From contig CAZLLV010000211.1 in the NCBI GenBank assembly GCA_964560325.1, forward strand, positions 1 through 9,566: a DNA stretch of 9,566 bases, read 5' to 3'. This document shows, piece by piece, positions 1-6,790 of the stretch (position 1 is the first letter of the stretch; each line of letters begins with the position of its first letter). The notes under the pieces were generated by a model that saw only the letters and a list, made by a program, of their open reading frames with translations, searched no databases and was not told where the DNA came from. This DNA comes from CAZLLV01 sp964560325. GTDB lineage: Bacteria; Acidobacteriota; Thermoanaerobaculia; Multivoradales; DATKCC01. Position numbers and translations under genes: made by a program.

Positions 1-2
1 AC

Positions 3-335
3 GATCCGGGGTCGCGGCGCGATCCGTTCAAGTCGCTCCTGGTGTCGTCGGAGATTCCCGAGCTGCGCGGGCCGCGGCCGGACGGGATTCCGGGGCTGCT
101 GATCGACGAGGTCGCCGTCACCGGGGTCTTCCGCACCCAGCAGGGCTACGTCGCCCAGGTCCAGTCGGCGGCGAACGAGAAGAGCTTCCTCCTGAAGGAA
201 GGGGACCAGCTCTACGACGGTGACGTCGTCCGGATCACCGAGGACGAGATCGTCTTCAAGCAGATCGTCCAAGACCCGACCGCGCTCAAGCCGTTTCGCG
301 AGGTGGTCAAGACGCTACGCAACGAGCAGGGTTGA
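3..335 (+). CDS. pilP: Type IV pilus assembly lipoprotein PilP, 3' part
   Basis: PilP is an inner-membrane lipoprotein. It works with PilM, PilN and PilO in the alignment complex that connects the inner-membrane pilus machine to the PilQ secretin. The reading frame is open to the left edge of the window. The residues before the first possible start (GTG at 42) read DPGSRRDPFKSLL, a typical PilP-family stretch just before the globular domain, so the gene began upstream and the GTG is internal. The remaining ~110 residues form the compact beta-sandwich HR domain, including GLLIDEVAVTGVF, a GYVAQV strand and LKEGDQLYDGDVVRI. The TGA stop lies directly next to the pilQ reading frame, as expected for a pilMNOPQ operon. 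The lipobox and disordered N-terminus are outside the window. The family call rests on this motif pattern and on the neighbouring secretin. Confidence 0.88.
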   Translation, partial: DPGSRRDPFKSLLVSSEIPELRGPRPDGIPGLLIDEVAVTGVFRTQQGYVAQVQSAANEKSFLLKEGDQLYDGDVVRITEDEIVFKQIVQDPTALKPFREVVKTLRNEQG

Positions 336-359
336 GTGATGGTCGTTGCGCACGAGGAT

Positions 360-366
360 GAGGTGA
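360..366 (+). promoter_or_regulatory. Shine-Dalgarno sequence that decides the pilQ start
   Basis: GAGGTGA is complementary to the usual 16S rRNA 3' end. Its GAGG core sits 8 bases before an in-frame ATG at 372. The upstream GTG (336) and ATG (339), which directly follow the pilP stop, have only a poor AGG nearby. This favours 372 as the real pilQ start. Confidence 0.6.
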
Positions 367-371
367 GCGCC

Positions 372-3026
372 ATGGGAGACCTCGAGATGACTTTGACGTT
401 CGGAGGGGAGTACGGCGCCGGATCGGGCCGAGGAGGGGTCCGGCGAACCGGGCTCCTGGTCCTGTTGATCGCCTTGCTGGTGGGTTCGACGGCTTCGGGC
501 TGCCGGTCTTCCGCGCCCGCGACCGCCAACCCGGCCGGGCCGGACGCCGAGCCGCCGGCCGCCGCGGAGAGGGAGACGGCCGAAGCGCCGGCGACCGCTC
601 CGCTCGAGCTGACCGGCATCGAGGTGCGCGAAGGCGCTCCCGGCGCGGTCGTGGAGCTCGTCTCGAACGAGCCGCTCGTCTGGACCAGCTTCCGCGACGC
701 GGACGGCCGTGTGGTGGTCGAGCTGCCGAACGCGATGCCGGGTCCCGCGGTCGGCGACATGGAGCCGGATGACGGACTGGTCGAGAGCATTCGGGTCACC
801 CAGGAGGCCGGCGGGCGGCGGCCGATCACCCGGCTGGTGATCACCACGCGCGAGTCGGTCGAGCACACCCTGCGAGCCGACGGCAACCTCTTGACCCTGG
901 AGCTCGAGCCGCAGGAGACGGCGGCCGCGATGGAGCCCGAGGGTGCGCTGACCTTCGAGCCGATCGCCGAGCCCGAGCCGGCCGAGACGGCGGCGGAGTC
1001 GTTCGAGGACTCCCCGATCATGGAGCCGGTCCAGCCGATGCCGCCGACGGCGCCCGACGTCGACGCCGGCACGCCCGACGCACCGGCCGTGGGGCCGGCT
1101 CCCTCCGGCATCGCCGCCTCCAGCCTGAGCGGGGTCGACGTGGCGAACGCCGGCGCGATGACCGCGGTCGAGATCCGCGGCGACGGCGAGTTCGCCTACT
1201 CGACCTTCCGCCTGAGCGATCCGCCGCGCTTCGTGGTCGATCTCGAAGGTGTGGTCAACCGGTCGAGCCGCTCGGCGATCGCGGTCGACCAGGGGAGCGT
1301 CGAGCGGGTGCGCGTCGCCCAGTTCAAACCCTTCCCGGACCCGGTCGCGCGCGTGGTCGTCGACCTGCGCGAGGAGCGCGTGCCGCAGATCGAGCGGACG
1401 CCGGACGCGCTGGTCCTGCGCTTCGACCGCGACGGCGACTCGCTGGCCGCCGCGATGCCACCGACTCCGCCCCCCGCCGAGCCGGTGCGGACCGCCCGCG
1501 CCCAGCCGCCGCCGCCCCCGGCGCCGGTCGAGCCGGTCTTCGAGGAGCCCGACGCCTGGGAGCCCCCGGCGGCCGAGCGCGCGCAGGAGGTGGAGATCAC
1601 CAACCGTCCGGTGCCGCCGCCGGCGCCGCCGCCCGCTCCGGTGGTCGAGGTCGAGCGGCCCGTTGAAGCTGCGCGGTCCACGCCCTCGGACGCCACCCTC
1701 TACGGAGGCGACGAGATCCGGATGGACCTCCCGAACGACGCCGCGGCCCGGGACGAGCGCGGCCTCGTGTTCGAGAGCCGGCAGCTGAGCGGCGAGCGCG
1801 AGTACTTCGGCGAGCCGATCGACATGAGCTTGAAGGAGGCCGACGTCGTCGAGACCCTGCGCTCCTTCGCGCAGATCAGCGGGCTCAACATCGTGGTCCA
1901 GCCCGAGGTCGAGGGCCGGGTGACGGTCGAGCTGCACGACGTGCCGTGGGACCAAGCGCTCGAGCAGATCCTCAAGATCAACAACCTCGGCTACGAGGTC
2001 GAGGGCAACATCATGCGCATCGCGCCGCTGTCGTTGCTGCGCGCCGAGGCGCAGGAGCGCCAGCAGCTGGTCGCCGCCCAGGCCCTCTCGCTGCCGCTCG
2101 AAACGGTGATGAAGCGGCTCTCGTACACGAGCGCCAGGAACCTCGCCTCCATCCTGCAGCGGGGTGGCCGCGGCGGAACCCTCCTGTCGCAGCGCGGCAG
2201 CGTGATCGTCGACAACCGGACGAACACGCTGATCATCTCCGAGCTGCCGGAGTACATGGACACGATCCTCTCGATCATCGAGAACCTGGACGAGCCCGAG
2301 CCGCAGGTGATGATCGAGGCCCGGATCATCGAAACCACCAAGCGCTTCAGCCACGAGCTCGGCATCGCCTGGGGCTTCGACTTCACGGCCGGCCCGGGGA
2401 CCGGCAACTCGACCGGGCTCGAGTTCCCGAACCGGGTCGACGGCGGCGGAGCGGTCAACCTGGGCACCGCGGGGGATAGCGGAATCCTGAGCTTGAGCCT
2501 GGGCAACATCCTCGACACCGTCCGGCTCGACGCGACGCTCAACGCGGCGGAGCAGGACGGCTTGGTCAACATCCTCTCGACGCCGAAGATCGCGACCCTG
2601 AACAACACGCAGGCGACGATCCAGAGCGGCCTCCAGGTGCCGATCCAGACGGTGGCGAACAACACCGTCACGGTGCAGTTCGTCAACGCCACGCTACGCC
2701 TGGAGGTCACGCCGCAGATCACCGCCGACGGCACGGTGGTGATGGACATCCACATCCAGAAGCGCGAGGTCCAGACCGCCTTCCTGGTGCCGGGTGCCAC
2801 GAACGCCCCGATCGCGACCAAGGAGGCACGGACCCAGGTGCTCGTGCGCGACGGCGGCACCGCGGTGATCGGCGGCATCTACGAGATCTCGACCGACCAG
2901 GGCCAGAACCGCATCCCAGGGTTGGCGAACATCCCGATCCTGGGCCACCTGTTCCGAAGCAACGAGCGGACGGACGAGAACGAAGAGCTCTTGATCTTCA
3001 TCACCCCGCGAGTGGTTCGACTGTAG
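372..3026 (+). CDS. pilQ: Type IV pilus outer-membrane secretin PilQ
   Basis: PilQ forms the gated outer-membrane ring through which the type IV pilus leaves the cell. With the start at ATG 372 the protein has 884 residues; starting at GTG 336 would add 12. The N-terminus has an Arg pair (R24 R25), a hydrophobic stretch (27-38) and C44 in the context TASGC, which is a signal peptide and perhaps a weak lipobox. Domains follow in order: AMIN 1 (~80-181) and AMIN 2 (~252-353), which bind peptidoglycan in this family; a Pro/Ala/Glu-rich linker (~360-445); an STN/N0 domain (~476-556); a secretin N1/NolW domain (~574-641); and the beta-barrel secretin domain (~642-884). The secretin domain carries VNILSTPKI, the late signature IPGLANIPILGHLF (848-861) and an ELLIFITPRVV end. 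Length and architecture fit PilQ. Long proline linkers between AMIN and N0 vary across phyla. It sits directly behind pilP, and further lipoprotein genes follow. The identity is secure; lipidation at C44 is uncertain because -3 is Ala. Confidence 0.95.
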   Translation: MGDLEMTLTFGGEYGAGSGRGGVRRTGLLVLLIALLVGSTASGCRSSAPATANPAGPDAEPPAAAERETAEAPATAPLELTGIEVREGAPGAVVELVSNEPLVWTSFRDADGRVVVELPNAMPGPAVGDMEPDDGLVESIRVTQEAGGRRPITRLVITTRESVEHTLRADGNLLTLELEPQETAAAMEPEGALTFEPIAEPEPAETAAESFEDSPIMEPVQPMPPTAPDVDAGTPDAPAVGPAPSGIAASSLSGVDVANAGAMTAVEIRGDGEFAYSTFRLSDPPRFVVDLEGVVNRSSRSAIAVDQGSVERVRVAQFKPFPDPVARVVVDLREERVPQIERTPDALVLRFDRDGDSLAAAMPPTPPPAEPVRTARAQPPPPPAPVEPVFEEPDAWEPPAAERAQEVEITNRPVPPPAPPPAPVVEVERPVEAARSTPSDATLYGGDEIRMDLPNDAAARDERGLVFESRQLSGEREYFGEPIDMSLKEADVVETLRSFAQISGLNIVVQPEVEGRVTVELHDVPWDQALEQILKINNLGYEVEGNIMRIAPLSLLRAEAQERQQLVAAQALSLPLETVMKRLSYTSARNLASILQRGGRGGTLLSQRGSVIVDNRTNTLIISELPEYMDTILSIIENLDEPEPQVMIEARIIETTKRFSHELGIAWGFDFTAGPGTGNSTGLEFPNRVDGGGAVNLGTAGDSGILSLSLGNILDTVRLDATLNAAEQDGLVNILSTPKIATLNNTQATIQSGLQVPIQTVANNTVTVQFVNATLRLEVTPQITADGTVVMDIHIQKREVQTAFLVPGATNAPIATKEARTQVLVRDGGTAVIGGIYEISTDQGQNRIPGLANIPILGHLFRSNERTDENEELLIFITPRVVRL

Positions 3027-3032
3027 GAGTTC

Positions 3033-3608
3033 ATGACGATGAGACATCCCTGGAAGAGCAACTGGCTCCTGACCCTCGCCCTGCCGCTCGCGCTCGTCCT
3101 CGCGGGCTGCTCGGGGGACGCCGGCGAGACCGACACCGGCGGCGTGGAGATCATAATCAGCGACTTCGACGGCCAGCCGACCCTGATCTCGGTGAACAAC
3201 GCCGCCGCGGCCGGACTGGTCAGCATCGGCGAGATCACGGTCTCCTCGCTGACCGAGAATCCGGGCGATCTGCCGACCGATCTCCAGACGGTGGTCCTGA
3301 ACACCTACGAGATCGTCTACACGCGCGCCGATGCCGGCAGCCGGGTGCCCACGCCGCTCGTCGAGCGCGTCCTCGGCTCAATCCCGGCCGGCGGCGACAC
3401 GACGTACGAGAACCTCCCGATCCTGCGGGCCGAGCAGCTCCTCAACCCGCCGCTCTCCGACCTGCTGTTCGTCAACGGCGGGTTCGACACCGAGACCGGG
3501 AGCGACGTGATCAAACTCAACTTCGGCGTCCGCTTCTTCGGCCGCACCGTCGGAGGGCGCGACGTCGCGACCCCCAGACAGAGCTTCACGGTGGAGTTCG
3601 TCCCCTGA
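3033..3608 (+). CDS. Small secreted lipoprotein of unknown function, pilQ-linked
   Basis: I do not recognise a named family. The protein (191 residues) starts with a clear lipoprotein signal: positive residues (R4, K8), a hydrophobic stretch (L12-L23) and the lipobox LAGC with C26, followed by Ser at +2, which fits outer-membrane sorting. The mature part has no cysteine and appears to be all-beta, with alternating strands such as VEIIISDFDG, VVLNTYEIVYTRADAGSR, VIKLNFGVRFFGRTV and a final QSFTVEFVP. It lies 6 bases after the pilQ stop. AGGAG at 3025-3029 is only 3 bases before ATG 3033 but 9 bases before an in-frame ATG at 3039, so the start may be 3039 (189 residues). The tight spacing implies co-transcription with pilQ. 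A role as a secretin-associated or pilus-accessory lipoprotein is inference from position only; nothing in the sequence shows a pilotin fold. Confidence 0.85.
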   Translation: MTMRHPWKSNWLLTLALPLALVLAGCSGDAGETDTGGVEIIISDFDGQPTLISVNNAAAAGLVSIGEITVSSLTENPGDLPTDLQTVVLNTYEIVYTRADAGSRVPTPLVERVLGSIPAGGDTTYENLPILRAEQLLNPPLSDLLFVNGGFDTETGSDVIKLNFGVRFFGRTVGGRDVATPRQSFTVEFVP

Positions 3609-3639
3609 GGACGGTCCGAGCTTTCCAGGAGATAGGCCC

Positions 3640-5481
3640 ATGTCGAGACGTATCCGAAGCCTGATCAAGACCCATCGCTCGCTCTCCATCGCCGGGCTGT
3701 TCCTCGTCGCCCTCGCCGCGTCGCTCGCCGGCTGCGACGGCGACTCGCCGAGCGAGCCGAGCCAGCCGCCCGGGACGCCTCCGGGAACCGGGCCGAGCAA
3801 CGCCACCTACAGCATCACCGTGACGGTCGATCCGGCATCCGTTCCGGCCGGCAGCGACGATCCGGTCCAGGTCGTCGTACGGGTGATCCGGCGGGACACG
3901 GGGCAGCCGCCGCCGAACGGCACCACGGTCGTGCTGGCCGCCGGCGCCGGCGCCTTCGGCGCTCTCGGCGGTCCGACCACGACCGCCGTCGAGACGATCA
4001 ACGGGCAGGCGTCCGTGGCGTACTTCCCGCCCGCCACGCTGACCACCGGCACGGTCGTCATCCAGGCCCGCCTGGAGGACTCGATCGGCCAGGCGCAGCT
4101 CCGGATCACCGAGCCCGCGACCTTCTTCATCGCCTCGGTCGAGCCGAACAGCGGCAGCCCGAACGGCGGCGACGTGGTGACGATCACCGGGGGCGGGTTC
4201 GAGACTCCGGTCCGGGTGACCTTCGGCGGCGTGCCGGCGCAGGTGGAGTCGGTCAGCTCGAACCGGATCCGGGTCGTGACGCCGCCGTCCCCGAACCCGG
4301 TGCCGGTGGGCGGCACCGCGACGGTCCCGGTCTCGGTGACGATCAACCTGAACGAAGAGGAGCAGGCCAGCGACACGCTGCCGAGCGCCTTCATCTACGC
4401 GCGCGGCGGCACGGTCATCCAGCCCCAGGTCTTCTCGATCAGCCCGGCCTCCGGCCCGAACGAGGGCGGAACCCGGGTGACGATCGTCGGAGAGGGCTTC
4501 CAGTCGCCGGTCCAGGTCTTCTTCGGCGATGGCGCCTCGGCCGCGAGCTTCACCGGGCTGGAGGCGACCGTCGAGTCGGTATCGAGCGACCGGATCGTCG
4601 TGGTCACCCCGCCCGCCCAGGGCTTCGGCCAGAACAACCTGAACGAGGTGGTCGACATCCTGGTGCGCAACCAGCAGAGCGGCTTCACGACCGTCGCGTC
4701 CTCGGCGTTCCAGTACGGCGCCGGCGGGGCGAACGTGCCGTTCATCTCGTCGATCGCTCCGAACCAGGGGCCGTTCACGGGCGGCACGATCGCGACGATC
4801 TTCGGGCAGGGCTTCGACGAGCCGGTGGCGGTGACGCTCGCCGGTCTCGGCGCCGACATCATCTCGGTGACCGCCACCGAGGTCGTGGTGCGGTCGAACG
4901 GCATCGCGATCGACAGTTGTAACGACGTCACCGGCGAGACGCGGCTGGTCAACATCGAAACCGGAGAGGCGGCCACCGGCCCGGACTGGATCTACCGCGT
5001 GGTGTCGCCGGTCATCACCGGCGTGACGCCGAGCAGCGGTCCGCAGAGCGGCAACACCCAGGTGACGATCAGCGGCTTGAGCTTCATGGAGCCGCTGCGG
5101 GTCCGCTTCTCGTCCGGGGGCGACTCGTTCGCCGCCAACATCGTCAGCGTGAGCGGCGGTCAGGTCGTGGTCCGGACCCCGTCGGTACCGAACGGGAGCC
5201 TGGACACCGAGCCGTGCGACGACAACGCGGACGGCACCGCGGGCGAGCGCTACATCCCGACCGCTTTCGACGTCGAGGTCGAGAACCTGCTCTCCACCTG
5301 CTCGACCGAGTTCGAAGGGGCCTTCACTTTCGTTCCGTCGAGCTCGAGCTGCCGCAACGACGTCGGCCCGGTCGATCCGCCGGTGGTCGAGTGCCAGGAC
5401 GGGTTCGACAACGACGGCGACGGCTTCATCGACGAGGACGACCCGCAGTGCACGGGGCCGGACGACGACGAGTCGGCCTGA
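3640..5481 (+). CDS. Ig-like / IPT-TIG multidomain lipoprotein
   Basis: A 613-residue cell-envelope protein with a lipoprotein signal peptide (LAGC, lipidated C32, +2 Asp). Gly/Pro/Ser-rich residues 33-53 form a flexible stalk. An Ig-like (invasin/Big_1-style) domain covers ~54-157. Four IPT/TIG domains follow at ~163-252, 261-358, 366-453 and 457-567. Each opens with a pattern like I.P..GP..GG..VTI.G.GF...V.V.FG, and they appear to be tandem duplications. Such domains usually bind proteins or sugars outside the cell. The C-terminus holds C585 and C604 flanking DNDGDGFID, an acidic Ca2+-loop-like motif, and ends in a DDDESA tail. Cysteines 427, 526, 554 and 571 also lie in the secreted part, suggesting disulfides. 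AGGAGA (3627-3632) stands 7 bases before the ATG, and the gap to the previous gene is 31 bases, so this is probably the last gene of the pilQ transcript. No enzymatic motif is seen. An adhesin or structural role is inferred, not shown. Confidence 0.88.
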   Translation: MSRRIRSLIKTHRSLSIAGLFLVALAASLAGCDGDSPSEPSQPPGTPPGTGPSNATYSITVTVDPASVPAGSDDPVQVVVRVIRRDTGQPPPNGTTVVLAAGAGAFGALGGPTTTAVETINGQASVAYFPPATLTTGTVVIQARLEDSIGQAQLRITEPATFFIASVEPNSGSPNGGDVVTITGGGFETPVRVTFGGVPAQVESVSSNRIRVVTPPSPNPVPVGGTATVPVSVTINLNEEEQASDTLPSAFIYARGGTVIQPQVFSISPASGPNEGGTRVTIVGEGFQSPVQVFFGDGASAASFTGLEATVESVSSDRIVVVTPPAQGFGQNNLNEVVDILVRNQQSGFTTVASSAFQYGAGGANVPFISSIAPNQGPFTGGTIATIFGQGFDEPVAVTLAGLGADIISVTATEVVVRSNGIAIDSCNDVTGETRLVNIETGEAATGPDWIYRVVSPVITGVTPSSGPQSGNTQVTISGLSFMEPLRVRFSSGGDSFAANIVSVSGGQVVVRTPSVPNGSLDTEPCDDNADGTAGERYIPTAFDVEVENLLSTCSTEFEGAFTFVPSSSSCRNDVGPVDPPVVECQDGFDNDGDGFIDEDDPQCTGPDDDESA

Positions 5482-5506
5482 CGCACGGGTCCGAAGCCAT
5501 TCCCAC

Positions 5507-5543
5507 CGCGGGCGCCGGGCCGCTGGACGGTCCGGTGCCCGCG
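5507..5543 (+). terminator. Strong 16-bp stem-loop, candidate terminator or operator
   Basis: Positions 5507-5522 (CGCGGGCGCCGGGCCG) pair with 5528-5543 (CGGTCCGGTGCCCGCG) over 16 bp with only two G-U wobbles, leaving a 5-base loop (CTGGA). It lies 25 bases after the stop of the IPT/TIG gene and before the next gene, which fits transcript termination. No T-run follows the stem, so it is not a standard intrinsic terminator. It overlaps the likely -35 region of the next promoter and could instead be a regulator-binding dyad. Confidence 0.45.
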
Positions 5544-5553
5544 TCCGTATACT
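5524..5553 (+). promoter_or_regulatory. Candidate sigma-70-type promoter of the third lipoprotein gene
   Basis: A -10 box TATACT (5548-5553) stands out in GC-rich DNA. TGGACG (5524-5529) matches TTGACA at 4 of 6 positions with 18-base spacing. The ATG at 5562 is only 8 bases after the -10 box, so transcription would start at or very near the start codon. No Shine-Dalgarno sequence is visible, which fits a leaderless mRNA. Confidence 0.45.
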
Positions 5554-5561
5554 CCACCGCG

Positions 5562-6659
5562 ATGAAGAGACTCCTGCGTACCCTGACCTTGGGCGTCGTC
5601 TGCTCGGGCCTCGGCCTCTGGCTGGCTTGCGACTCCGCGACGCCGACCGCCCCGTCGGGCACCATCCTCACGATCACGGCGAGCCCGAGCCAGATCGGCC
5701 TGAACGGGACCTCCCAGATCACCGTCATCGGCCGCCGGCCGGACGGGAATCCCCTGAACCCGGGGACCGAGATCTTCTTCTCGACCAGCCTCGGCAGCGT
5801 GTCGCCGACCGTGACCACGGTCGATGACGACGGCGTGGCGCGGGCCACCCTGCGCGGAGACGGCCGGCCCGGGACGGCGAACGTGACGGCGAGCGTGAGC
5901 ACCACGACCGGCGGAGGCGGGGCCGGTGGCGGGGGTGGGGAAGGGGGCGGCGGCGGTGGTGGCGGTCCGACCACGGGCGTCGGAACGACTTCCACGAGCG
6001 TCCTGATCGGCAACGATCCGGACCAGCAGCCGACCGTTCTCGTCTCGGCCAGCCCGAGCACCATCTTCGTCGAGGAGACGTCCGAGGTGACGGTCGTCGC
6101 GCGGGCCTCCGACGGCTCGCCGCTCGCGGCCGGCGAGCGCGTCATCCTGACCTCGACCCTCGGGGAGATCTCCCCCGACCGGCCGGTGATCGGCAACGAC
6201 GGCACGGCCACGGCGACGCTCCTGGCGGGTAAGCAGCCCGGTACCGCGGAGATCCGGGCGATCGTCGGCTCCGCGGAGCCCGCGACGACCACGGTCACGA
6301 TCCAGGACACCGTGAGCGACGTCAGCATCACGATCACGCCAGACAGCATTCCCGAGAGCGGCGGCACCATCGAGCTCATGGCCTTCGTCATCAACTCGCA
6401 GGGCACTCCCGTACCAGGGCGGCAGGTCACGTTCGACACCCAGGTCGGGGACACGGATCCCGACGTGGTGTCGACCGACAACCAGGGACGCGCGGCCACG
6501 ACCATCACGGTGACGGACCAGGAGCTCGACGTCTTCCTGGGCCCGTGCTTCCACGTGAGCGCGCAGGCCGGCACCGGAGGCGGCAATTTCGAGACAGCCA
6601 GGGAAGTCGTAGAGGTCGAGGGCCGGGACCAAGACGAATGCGAGCTCGAGGCCGAATGA
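5562..6659 (+). CDS. Lipoprotein with three Ig-like (Big_1/invasin-type) domains
   Basis: A 365-residue protein beginning MKRLLRT, then a hydrophobic stretch and WLAC, where C23 is the likely lipidated cysteine (atypical lipobox with Trp at -3; +2 is Asp). Ig-like domain 1 (~31-113) and domain 2 (~158-247) are clear repeats of each other. Both contain ASPS.I....TS..TV..R..DG.PL..G, followed by a TSLG/TSTLG strand and a GTA-type final strand. A third, more divergent domain (~250-356) shows P.SIPESGGT and GTPVPGRQVTFDT. A glycine-rich linker (G117-G135, broken only by A121 and E127) separates domains 1 and 2. C329 and C360 could form a disulfide near the C-terminus. The frame stays open upstream into the previous gene, but ATG 5562 is chosen because it begins a canonical signal peptide; a GTG at 5535 is a weaker alternative. 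Ig repeats of this kind occur in envelope and surface proteins. The specific function is unknown. Confidence 0.83.
   Translation: MKRLLRTLTLGVVCSGLGLWLACDSATPTAPSGTILTITASPSQIGLNGTSQITVIGRRPDGNPLNPGTEIFFSTSLGSVSPTVTTVDDDGVARATLRGDGRPGTANVTASVSTTTGGGGAGGGGGEGGGGGGGGPTTGVGTTSTSVLIGNDPDQQPTVLVSASPSTIFVEETSEVTVVARASDGSPLAAGERVILTSTLGEISPDRPVIGNDGTATATLLAGKQPGTAEIRAIVGSAEPATTTVTIQDTVSDVSITITPDSIPESGGTIELMAFVINSQGTPVPGRQVTFDTQVGDTDPDVVSTDNQGRAATTITVTDQELDVFLGPCFHVSAQAGTGGGNFETAREVVEVEGRDQDECELEAE
5910..5966 (+). repeat. G-rich low-complexity tract encoding a polyglycine linker
   Basis: GGN codons in near-continuous series encode G117-G135 of the Ig-like lipoprotein. G-runs of four or five occur at 5919-5922, 5931-5935, 5937-5940 and 5943-5947, so the coding strand and mRNA could form a G-quadruplex (loops of 8, 1 and 2 bases). 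The tract is also a likely slippage site for length variation in multiples of one codon or for frameshifts. Confidence 0.7.
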
Positions 6660-6680
6660 CGACACGCGAGACCGGCGAGC

Positions 6681-6708
6681 GTGAAGCCGGGCACCCCCCT
6701 GCTATACT
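6681..6708 (+). promoter_or_regulatory. Candidate extended -10 promoter of the TPR-Roadblock operon
   Basis: TGCTATACT (6700-6708) is an extended -10 element with TATACT as the core, the same hexamer as in the promoter before the previous gene. The -35 position holds only a weak GTGAAG (6681-6686, 16-base spacing), as is common for extended -10 promoters. Transcription would start near 6715 and give a leader of about 75 bases before the ATG at 6791. Confidence 0.5.
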
Positions 6709-6743
6709 GCCGGCGCCTTGAGCGCCCCTGAAACCGACTCCGA

Positions 6744-6783
6744 GCGCCTCCCGGCCCCGCGCGAGAACGCGGCCGGGAGGCGC
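6744..6783 (+). promoter_or_regulatory. Leader hairpin that sequesters the Shine-Dalgarno sequence
   Basis: GCGCCTCCCGGCC (6744-6756) is perfectly complementary to GGCCGGGAGGCGC (6771-6783). An inner GCG/CGC pair can extend the stem inside the 14-base loop. The right arm contains GGGAGG (6775-6780), the only good Shine-Dalgarno sequence for the ATG at 6791 (10-base spacing), and the left arm CCTCCC is its anti-SD. No T-run follows, so this looks like a translation-control hairpin rather than an intrinsic terminator. The trigger that would open it is unknown. Confidence 0.55.
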
Positions 6784-6790
6784 CCTCTCC

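Noticed and set aside
42..44. GTG as the start of pilP
   Set aside because: The open frame continues to the window edge and the upstream residues match the PilP family, so the GTG is an internal Val.
315..2354. A 679-codon open frame on the - strand opposite pilQ
   Set aside because: It lies fully antisense to a secure secretin gene. Its product is Arg/Gly/Asp-rich without domains, as expected for shadow frames in GC-rich coding DNA.
4120..5340. DNA repeats resembling an array in the IPT/TIG gene
   Set aside because: The similarity comes from four diverged protein domains of about 90-110 residues, not from short direct repeats with spacers, so it is neither a CRISPR array nor a mobile element.
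5214..5561. Upstream extension of the third lipoprotein into the IPT/TIG gene
   Set aside because: The extension is Arg-rich out-of-frame translation of the previous gene. A canonical signal peptide starts at ATG 5562.
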